Shown piece after piece: positions 1-6,890 of a stretch of 21,088 bases of DNA; within the stretch, counting starts at the first letter, position 1; the number at the start of each line of letters is the position of its first letter. Source of the stretch: Chara braunii (taxonomy: Eukaryota; Streptophyta; Charophyceae; Charales; Characeae); the NCBI GenBank assembly GCA_003427395.1, contig BFEA01000484.1, forward strand, positions 555,086-576,173, written 5' to 3'. A program made the translations under genes and the position numbers. The notes under the pieces were generated by a model that was not told where the DNA came from, ran no database searches, and saw only the letters and a program-made list of their open reading frames with translations.

Positions 1-215
1 AAAAAAAGACACGCACACACGCACAGACACAGACACAGACACAAACACACAGACACACAGTCAGACAGACACACAACATACACAAACACATAAACACACA
101 CACACAGACACATAACACACACAAACACACATAAACACACATAAACACACACACACACACACGCACACACACACACACACACACACAACACACACAAACA
201 CACAAAAAAACACAC
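1..215. repeat. AC-rich microsatellite (imperfect CA repeat)
   Basis: Almost every base is A or C, in runs of CACACA with interspersed AGACAC, AAACAC and ATAAACAC variants. The longest clean CA stretch lies around 144-187. This is a simple-sequence repeat that runs off the left edge of the window, so its full length is unknown. It has no coding potential. Confidence 0.95.
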
Positions 216-217
216 AA

Positions 218-337
218 CTGGGGGCGGTGGAGGTTGGGGGATGGGGGATGTGGGGGGAAATTTTGGGGGGTGGGGGTTGAGGGATGTGGGGGAAGATTTT
301 GGGGGGTGGGGGTTGGGGGATGTGGGGGCAGATTTAT
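218..337. repeat. G-rich 36-bp minisatellite, G-quadruplex-prone
   Basis: A unit containing TTTTGGGGGGTGGGGGTTGR and then GGATGTGGGGG repeats with a 36-bp period: TTTTGGGGGG begins at 261 and again at 297, and a truncated third start (TTTA) falls at 333. A partial, more diverged unit precedes them from about 218. The plus strand has many runs of five or six G separated by one to seven bases, which is the pattern expected of a strong G-quadruplex former. It directly abuts the AC-rich tract. Confidence 0.85.
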
Positions 338-870
338 CAGGGTTTGGCTGCAGTACTCACCAGATGTGCATGACGGGGTCTACGCATGCATGACTCAGCT
401 CTAAGGTAGGGTAGGGATATAAGTCGCTCCGGCTAGTCTGAGTTCCGCCTTGCCTTGGGTAAGCTAGGGGAAGGACGGTAGGATGTGTCCGCGGGCGCTG
501 GCCTTCCTTGCTTAGGTAATCCTGCTGGGTAGACTCTCTGAATTGGGCCTGTCGAAGATTGCATGAGCTTGACATCCGAAGTTCCCGTACGACAAGGTTC
601 GTTCACTTCTGCTTCCATTAGGACTGGGAGGTTGGTCTTGCCCTGGTGCTTGTCACTGCTGTCTGGTCCATGTTGCCCTCAATACTGGTAGGGTGATGGT
701 CCTGAGTGTTGGTCACACTGAGGTAGGATAGTAGGGACAGGGGGTGCGTTGGGAGTATTACCGTGGGGATGGGTGGGGTAGGTGGTCTGTCCTGTCAGGA
801 CAACCATTGGCTGCTGCTACCAGCAATCACGACGGGTCTGGTCCTTGGCCTCTACGACACCCTGGGCTTT
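338..870 (-). pseudogene. possible broken coding segment, minus strand, unrecognised
   Basis: On the minus strand one frame reads fairly coherently from about 855 down to 433, interrupted by a few stops. It is rich in Pro, Gln, Ser, Thr and His in its first half and becomes more mixed after the methionine at 618. A second frame is open across 575-357. The composition resembles the disordered linker of a retroelement gag, but no zinc knuckle, protease or other motif is visible. On the minus strand the sequence near 355-346 reads CTGGTGAGTA, a good match to a 5' splice donor, so an exon edge is also possible. I do not recognise the protein and assign no function. Confidence 0.22.
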
Positions 871-897
871 CCAAAAAAAAAAATAATAAAAAAAAGG

Positions 898-1089
898 ATC
901 TTCTGCTAGAACGTGGAATAATACACCGCCATATGTTTTGTATTTTGTGCATGTGGTGAGTAGAGGCCCTCAGGGCCACTGCAAATGCGCAGGATTATAA
1001 TGAATCTTCTGCTAGAACGTGGAATAATACGCCACTATATGTTTTGTCTTTTGTGCATGTGGTGAGTAGAGGCCCTTAGGGCCACTGCA
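898..1089. repeat. tandem duplication, 106-bp period, two copies
   Basis: The segment beginning ATCTTCTGCTAGAACGTGG starts at 898 and again at 1004, and both copies end in GGGCCACTGCA (983 and 1089). The copies differ at only a few positions (for example ACACCGCCAT against ACGCCACTAT). Each contains an interrupted palindrome, GGCCCTnAGGGCC. An A-rich tract precedes the first copy (873-895) and a long A-rich tract follows the second (from 1098), which suggests a poly(A)-tailed retroposed unit that was later duplicated. Confidence 0.85.
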
Positions 1090-1097
1090 CGTATTCC

Positions 1098-1182
1098 AAA
1101 AAAAAAAAAAAAAAAAAAAAAAAAAGAAAAAAAAAAGAAAAGAAAAGAAAAACGGGGAAAAAAAAAGAGAAAAAAAAAAAAA
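1098..1182. repeat. A-rich tract (28 uninterrupted A, then A/G)
   Basis: The tract starts with 28 A residues (1098-1125) and decays into AAAAG-type repeats to about 1182. It lies immediately after GTATTCC at the end of the second 106-bp copy. It is best read as a degraded, expanded poly(A) tail, or as a simple repeat grown from one. Apparent poly-Phe reading frames on the minus strand are artefacts of this tract. Confidence 0.85.
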
Positions 1183-1403
1183 CGAGAATACAGAGAATTA
1201 GTAATCCATAACTGTGCTGCACAGAGTGTCACAGACCTGAATTTGAATCTAAACTATATATTCTCGGGCCACACAGGCAATCTCCAAGTCTAATGTCCAT
1301 CTCTACTCCACGAAGGGTCCTTGCTAATCCGTAGGGGCCCTTCGGAAATGAGACTCGACGACTAGATTGGAACATTTGAAAAAAAAAAAAAAAAAAAAAA
1401 AAA
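1183..1403 (+). mobile_element. possible short poly(A)-tailed retroposon (SINE-like)
   Basis: A unique sequence of about 195 bp ends in 25 uninterrupted A residues (1379-1403), and the preceding A tract at 1098-1182 may be the tail of a neighbouring copy. Near 1240 the sequence AATTTGAATCT matches a tRNA-type B box (GGTTCGAATCC) at 7 of 11 positions, and all four mismatches are transitions. No convincing A box was found upstream. A SINE is one explanation. A retroposed RNA fragment or a chance A tract are alternatives. No target-site duplication was identified. Confidence 0.3.
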
Positions 1404-2200
1404 GGACATGCACCCACATGTGCTCACAGTCTTGGGGTATGGGGTGACCCCTACTTTTTTCCTTCTTGCAGTTTGAATTTCGGAAGGGAGGGGCATATTT
1501 GGTCACCCCACCATGTTAGTAGGGGTCAATTCTTTTTATTTTTGATTTTTTCGTGATTTTAGTGGTTGAGCGCGTAGGGCCACGTGTCCGAGGACCGAGG
1601 CCCAACGCGCCGGTTTCGTTTTTCAAAATTCAACGGAACACCCCCGTTTTCACGTTAAACACGATTTAACGGGGGGGCCCCAGGCCCATTGAACGGGTTC
1701 AATGGCGTTCAATTTCGCCCGTTCTCCGTTCATCAGACACACAACCCTTCTTGTATCTGAGCGACTTAATGATTCTCCTTCTGTCCTTCTCCCTCTCTGT
1801 CCGATCTTTTTTGTTATGAGAAGAAAGCAGCAGGCGGGATTGGAAACTCGTAATCCGCACAAAGGGCTCTGTGAGAGGTTTACCCCACTGATTGTGGGAG
1901 CTCTGCCGAAACTTAGGCGGGGTTCTGGAGGCAGGAAACTTTCAGAGATAACGATTTTTATTCTTGTGTGAACCCACTAAATCCATATCAGTACAATCCT
2001 TGACTTTGTCTGCTATGTATGCGTACGCCCCAATGAAATTGTTTTTTTGTTCAATACTTAATCCAGATTAAGTAAAATGAATGCATGCGTGGAAATTATT
2101 TATTATATTTTGTTGTTTGAATTTAAACAAAGAGGGATGAAATGTGAGAAGGTGGGAGGAAGGTAGTTTTGCTTACGTTTGACTGAGTCCTAAAGAGTCT
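1404..2200. other. stretch without a recognisable gene
   Basis: About 800 bp. The part around 1565-1700 is GC-richer. The palindrome GGGGTGACCCC at 1440-1450 is partly mirrored near 1500-1530, where GGTCACCCC and GTAGGGGTCA recur. An 89-codon plus-strand reading frame at 1702-1971 and an overlapping 70-codon minus-strand frame at 1862-1650 have no recognisable domain and no consistent coding signal, so I do not call either a gene. From about 2040 the DNA becomes AT-rich and runs into the core-motif array. Confidence 0.5.
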
Positions 2201-2202
2201 TA

Positions 2203-3041
2203 CATTGTTTCTAAGATGAATGACATGATTGCTTTGTTTTATTCCGTTTTCTGAATGACCAAGGATTGTTTCTAAGATGAATTGCTTGATTGATTTGTTT
2301 CATTGACTTGTTTTCTCTACAACCATACATTGTTTTTACGATAAATGCTTTGGTTGTCTTTCTTTGGGGTTTAACTGTTTGAACGTTTAGGATCAGACAT
2401 TGTTTCTATGATGAATGATCTGACCACTGTTTATTTCTGGGTGGTTTCTGATCAGGATCTGACATTGTTTCTAAGATGACCCATAATACTATGCTTTCGT
2501 TGATATTGAGAAAAATGGTTGAGTATTGTTCCTAAGATGAACGACCCAACTCCTTTGAATGTTCCGTCTGAGGGAGGTTCAGACCAAGAGACAAGACATT
2601 GTTTTTAAGATGAATAGTTCTAGTATGAGGCCACACACAGTTAATATGAACTAAGAATAACATTGTCTATAGTTTTACTATTTATATATATATGTATGCG
2701 AACAAGACTAGTCGGGCATTGTTTATAAAATGACTGGTCTTACTGTAACCTTGTAACAAAATAAAATAGTACAATTAAAAGTTATAACTGAAGGTAAATT
2801 GGGCCGACTGAGCATTGTTTCTAAGATGAATTACTCGATCCTACACTCACTTTGAACATTAAGTTAAGAGATATATATATATACAACTTGACTATTAAAC
2901 AGTTTAGGGTTGACAAAATATTGTTTCTATATTGGATGACTTAGTCATATGCCCAATAAAGAGAAAAGTAGCTGTGCAACTTGTTCGTGTATAACTAAGA
3001 CAGAGAGTTTGAGATTGTTTCTAAGATGAATGACGTAACTT
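2203..3041 (+). repeat. dispersed array of a conserved 17-nt core with variable complementary arms
   Basis: The core ATTGTTTCTAAGATGAA occurs exactly at 2204, 2265, 2814 and 3014. It occurs with one change at 2399, 2464, 2525 and 2598, and with more changes at 2329, 2718 and 2920; a badly decayed candidate sits at 2662. Start-to-start spacings are 61, 64, 70, 65, 61, 73, 120, 96, 106 and 94 bp. The spacers are otherwise unlike one another.

In several copies the core lies in the loop of a potential hairpin whose arms differ between copies. At 2329 the arms are ACAACCA and TGGTTGT. At 2718 they are AAGACTAGTC and GACTGGTCTT. At 2399 they are TCAGA and TCTGA, plus GG and CC across a bulge. At 2525 they are GGTTGAGT and ACCCAACT. 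At 2814 they are GACTGAG and CTCGATC. Shorter arms are seen at 2265, 2464 and 3014. No reading frame spans the array, so it is noncoding. The orientation is given as that of the core. I know of no named family with this design. Confidence 0.8.
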
Positions 3042-3442
3042 AATGCCCAGTGTAAGATGAGGTCAATGGTTAATTATTTGAAGGTTCAATCAACTATTTG
3101 TATGTGAAAATAACTATTATTCTAGTGAGAGACTTAACTTTGTTGGATGTGTTTGCATGAGTATAAATCTAGTTACTCTTGTACGAGTTACCTTCTAATA
3201 GGTAGTTGATTGGATGCTCGCTATGGGCTAGAAGTATAATAGAGTCGAATTTATATTTTTCATAGTTAAGTTTTATTTCCCATGTTTGACTTTGTATAAA
3301 TTTTGGATAGACACTTTCGCTAAGGGAAGTGTTGCTCAATTTTTTACAAATCCAAGGAGTTAGTCAACTTTTATCTTTACAAAATTCAACTCTCGTTTTA
3401 GTTTCATACCCGGCTTAGTATAAATATGGAAAACCTAATTTT

Positions 3443-3450
3443 ATAAGAGG
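3443..3450. repeat. left target-site duplication of the hAT-like element
   Basis: ATAAGAGG lies immediately left of the element. It matches ATAAAAGG on the right at seven of eight positions. The tandem-repeat unit that was hit, compared with its sister unit at 4466, contains one copy of this site, which supports true insertion and duplication. Confidence 0.8.
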
Positions 3451-3492
3451 CAGAGTTGCCAAACCGAACGTACGGAGGTCCCTAAGCTGACC

Positions 3493-3554
3493 CCCGAACG
3501 TTCGGGTGTTCGGGTCCCTGTACGGGGTCCGAACTCAAAGAGGTTCGGACCCCG
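3493..3554. repeat. subterminal palindrome and hairpin in the hAT-like element
   Basis: CCCGAACGTTCGGG at 3493-3506 is a perfect 14-bp palindrome. Next to it, CGGGGTCCGAAC (3523-3534) and GTTCGGACCCCG (3543-3554) form perfect 12-bp inverted arms around an 8-nt loop. Related CGTTCGGG and GTTCGGG words recur in the right subterminal region at about 4195-4236. In hAT elements such clustered subterminal motifs bind transposase; the role here is inferred. Confidence 0.7.
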
Positions 3555-3668
3555 CAAAAAAATAGTTTGGTACCTATTTTTTTTTCTTCTGTTTTCTGAT
3601 TTGGTTTTTGGGAGTTCTGTGTTATGTAGGCTACCTTTTGTCAATTTTGAAGTCATTCTGTGGAGCTA

Positions 3669-3960
3669 AACAATAATGAAAAATCGGCAAAGATGGTGGT
3701 GTCAAAACTTGCTTTCCCACTTACTAATTTGTTTCTTTTCTCTTTTCACTTTTTGTTTTTCCTTTATTTCGGGGCCTGAAAAAAATTATTATTTTTTTCA
3801 AATTTTATTTGTAGGTTCTCTAATATATAAGATACATATGTATAAAATTTCATGGCATTTGACGAAGCCAAAACAAAATGAAAAATTGCCAAAGATGGCG
3901 GTGTCGAAAACTTGCTCGCCCACGCAATAATTTCGTTCTCGTTTTATTTTTTCTTATTTT
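3669..3960. repeat. internal direct repeat of the hAT-like element, about 202-bp period
   Basis: A segment of about 85 bp starting near ATGAAAAATCGGCAAAGATG (3676) recurs from 3878 as ATGAAAAATTGCCAAAGATG, followed in both copies by a GTGTCnAAAACTTGCT-like block and a T-rich tail. The copies are roughly 80 percent alike by eye, so the duplication happened well before the present. Confidence 0.75.
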
Positions 3961-4095
3961 CATTAATATTATTTATGTTTTTATATTTAATTTTTATTTC
4001 AAATTTGGTAAGGAATTTGGATGTACTGTTAAGGCAAATGTTGTTTAGTTTATTCTTCTGCATGACGTAGTTTTGTTTCAGAAGTTTTGAAAATG

Positions 4096-4136
<41 letters not shown>

Positions 4137-4250
4137 CGGGGGAGGGAGGTTCCGCGTTCGGCTGAACGTCCGAACGCGTCGAGAGGGGGTCCCAAACGTT
4201 CGGGCATTCGGGTTCGGGTGTTCGGCCCGTCCCGAACGCTGGTAACCCTG

Positions 4251-4258
4251 ATAAAAGG
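4251..4258. repeat. right target-site duplication of the hAT-like element
   Basis: ATAAAAGG directly follows the terminal CCCTG of the element and pairs with ATAAGAGG on the left. The single difference is an A/G transition. Confidence 0.8.
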
Positions 4259-4710
4259 AGAGTTGCGAAAAATTCTGCTAGATCAGAGAATTAAACAAAA
4301 TTTTGACATCGTAAAATCAGAATTATTTTAAAACTTATTTTTAGCTTTGTACAAATTTTTGGAAGACACTTTGCTAGGGGAAGTGCTGAAGAAATTTCTA
4401 AAAAACAAAAAGTTAGTTAAATTTGGACTCAATAGAGTTTAAGTTTTAACTTTAAGTTCATATTTGACTTAATATAAATTTGAAAAACCTATTTTTCTAA
4501 AAGAAATGTTGTCCAATTTTTTACTAAATCAGAGAGTTTGACAAAATTTGACTCTATAAAATTAAAAGTTATTCTTTGATTTCGTATCGAGCTGAATATG
4601 AATGTTGAAAAAATACTTTTTTTAGAGGGAGTGTTGACAAAATTTTGTCAGTTTCAAAGAGTTAAATTATATTTTTGAAGAAATTTTTTTGGCGATCCAC
4701 CTGATATAAG

Positions 4711-5440
4711 GGAGATAATGTCGAAATTCTCCTGACCTCATATATTATACATAGTTTTAAGCTTAGTTTTATGAGAAATTGGAGTGAGAGTTTATATGAG
4801 GGTTTAATTTTCATTTACTTAAGCGTAACTTTGGTAATTGATTTGTGTTGTGTTACATGTATTCTTTTGTTATTTTGATTCAAGATTTGACTAGTTTCAA
4901 CCCGATTCTACAAGGATCGTCTTTTATTATCTTTTGATAACATATCGGTTTCCGACTCAACTCTAGCTCATTGTCGCTCCTCAACCTAAGGCATTAAACT
5001 CTATGGGTTAAATTGTTTCTTTTGAGTTTTTACCCGAACTTTTGTTGGATGGTTATTTAAAAAGGACATAGTGTTTTATTTTGAAGGTTAGACCAAGGTT
5101 GGGGCTTATGTGAATAAGGCTAGGGGTATGAATGCAGAGAGTGGTTGAAGTTGACCCCGTGCAGTGTGTTGTCTGTCGATGTTGAATCTTTAGTATGATT
5201 GCAGATATGTTTTAAGAGTTGAAGTCTGGATTTGACTTTATCTGAGATCATGTGTATATTTTGACGGGACTCAAAATGTCATTGTGAGAGTGATCGTCTC
5301 GTGTATTATAACCCCGTTATAATTATACTTTATGTATCCAAGCGGTCTACTTTAATTGTGAGTAAAGATTGAGCAAATTTGTATTGAGAGATAAAAAAGA
5401 TCCCCTTTTACCTTTGTTTCTTTTGATTTTTGTAGTTGAA
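4711..5440. other. AT-rich intergenic DNA, nothing recognised
   Basis: No reading frame of note, no tRNA-like fold and no repeat that I could relate to its neighbours. The 124-bp array fades out here. Confidence 0.5.
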
Positions 5441-6890
5441 CGTTGAGATCTATAACGGCTCTCAAAGTCGAACCCCTTCACCTGTTTCCAAGCCGCCAAT
5501 GATGGAGCCCGTTTTCAGGGTCATAGGCATTTGGTCGCCACGAAGCGTCGAAGCCCCCCTACCACTCAACGATGCAGTATAGAAGAGGGTAGGTCCCATA
5601 TCGCACTCATGATTCTCCAGCGTTGAACGATTAACCTCTCAAGACGTATGTCATCCGACACTTGGGTACCACATAGTACACTATCCTTGCAACTGCTTGC
5701 ATAACTATGCATGGTTGATCGATATTACAAGACCTACGCCGCTGTGACATTTATTCAGAGTCTCGTGCGCGACGCTCATCTATCGTCTGTTGTCAAAAGG
5801 TTATGGGTTGGATAAGAAAAAAAGGACTAGGCATGATTTATGTGTGAAACTTGGTTTTCTTTTTGTGAAGTCTATCGCGTGGTTAGATGGACCGTCCTAG
5901 TCGACTTGTGCAGTGTCGCACTTGGGAAATCAACCCCTAGAGCGATAACTCGTGTACAGGTCCGATTAAGGCGTTTGATTGCAAGTACCCCTATACTAAA
6001 GTGTATGAGAAACTCCATCGGCTGGACCACTTCTACGATTGTATTTTAGTAGCTTTCACATGTGATTCGGTAGCTTGATGGGGATACGCCTGTCCAAGGG
6101 TGGTAACAACCCTTTGGGCAAAGGTAAATTGTGTCTCGCATGACCCCTATCCTATCATAGGGGTTCGCGGGAGGTGAGGCTGACCCACTTGGTCGGACCG
6201 GCGAAAACTCTCATTCGATAAAATTCCTGCAAATCCTGTGTGATGCGGTCATGAGGGTCCCACTAAGGGACAAATCGCTCGAGAGACAGCGTCATTGCTG
6301 GGGATCTTGGCTGCCTACTGGGATCCTTAGTGAACGAACCCAGGTTAGAGACAGGCTAATGATCTTAGGCAAAACGACAATTTTTTTTCTTGCTTAACTT
6401 GTTGTGTCAAAACTAGAATAATTAGTTGATAATTGTATTGGATCAGGTAAGAGTGAAAATGGGTGTGTTTGTGTTAGGATCGCATGCGTATCTCGACACA
6501 TATAATGATAGTTATAGTTAGAAATTTGTGGACCTTGGTACCGTAGAGTGTCAGAGGTCTTGGTTGAGAGGATACTTGTCCGATATGGCTAAGGTAGAGT
6601 GACGTGGTATCGGCAAGGCCATTCATGTTTTAGCAAGATGACAAAGCTATGTAAGTATTTCCCCCCGTAACTAAAGGGTGTTTGTGTTATTACGGTGGGA
6701 AGTGATATATGGACGAATAAGTTGAGGATGAGGAAGCTACTAATTCCTTTCGAGTAAGGGAGGAGTCTCACTACTAGAGTCTAGTTTAAGGCAGGGTTGA
6801 TGAAAGGGAAATAATTATAACGGAGTGTAGCATGCCCAATATGTTTTGTTCAATTTTTTTAACAGGAAACCCTAAGAAAGGCGAGAAGAG
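5441..6890. other. region upstream of the gypsy gag; possible leader or LTR remnant
   Basis: The part at about 5441-6360 is GC-richer than its left flank. It contains a perfect hairpin, ACCCCTAT (6143-6150) with ATAGGGGT (6157-6164) around a 6-nt loop, and an imperfect one, CCAAGGGT with ACCCTTTGG, at about 6096-6118. A 69-codon frame at 5840-6049 has no recognisable domain. This stretch could include a decayed 5' LTR and leader of the element that follows, but I found neither a matching copy downstream nor a convincing primer-binding site. Just before the gag start a pyrimidine-rich run ends in AACAG at 6861-6865, which resembles a 3' splice acceptor. Confidence 0.35.

Larger units (their letters stand above)
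3451..4250. mobile_element. non-autonomous hAT-like DNA transposon (800 bp)
   Basis: The element begins CAGAGTTGCCA and its right end, read on the opposite strand, begins CAGGGTTACCA. These are 11-bp terminal inverted repeats with two transition differences and the CAG start typical of hAT elements. It is flanked by ATAAGAGG (3443-3450) and ATAAAAGG (4251-4258), an 8-bp target-site duplication of hAT length with one transition.

Both ends are GC-rich and packed with CCGAAC and GTTCGG words, a subterminal repeat layout expected for transposase binding. The centre is AT-rich and holds an internal direct repeat and a 39-base T run (4098-4136). No transposase domain is seen, so it would have depended on a partner element. 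The short frames inside it, including the lysine-rich one on the minus strand, are by-products of the T run. Confidence 0.85.
3288..4710. repeat. old tandem repeat, five units of 123-124 bp, split by a transposon
   Basis: Diverged units are anchored on a GACTTTGTATAAA-like word at 3288, 3412, 4343, 4466 and 4590. After the 808 bp of inserted element plus duplicated target are subtracted, the spacings are 124, 123, 123 and 124 bp. Two units (3288 and 4343) share a GACACTT ... GCTA ... GGGAAGTG block whose CACTT and AAGTG parts could pair. Three units share words such as AATCAGAGAG or AATCCAAGGAG at the same phase. The period is not a multiple of three and the frames are closed, so this is noncoding. 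A weaker unit may precede it near 3161 (GTATAAAT), 133 bp upstream. Confidence 0.75.

Noticed and set aside
1035-1232. Poly-Phe reading frames on the minus strand (also 1229-1506)
   Set aside because: They are translations of the A-rich tracts.
1702-1971. 89-codon plus-strand gene
   Set aside because: No domain, an equally long frame on the opposite strand, and no supporting context.
2203-3041. CRISPR array
   Set aside because: Spacing varies from 61 to 120 bp, cores are only 17 nt and vary, the complementary arms lie outside the core, and the setting is eukaryotic repeat DNA.
2203-3041. Cluster of C/D-box snoRNAs or integron attC-like sites
   Set aside because: The core does not match RUGAUGA and CUGA boxes in the needed arrangement, and attC sites keep their ends rather than the loop. 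The hairpins here are too short for either.
3944-4207. Lysine-rich 87-residue frame on the minus strand
   Set aside because: It reads through the 39-base T run and the transposon end; no coding signal.
6530-6560. Primer-binding site for initiator tRNA-Met
   Set aside because: TTGGTACCGTAGAG resembles TGGTATCAGAG only with several changes and has no LTR next to it.
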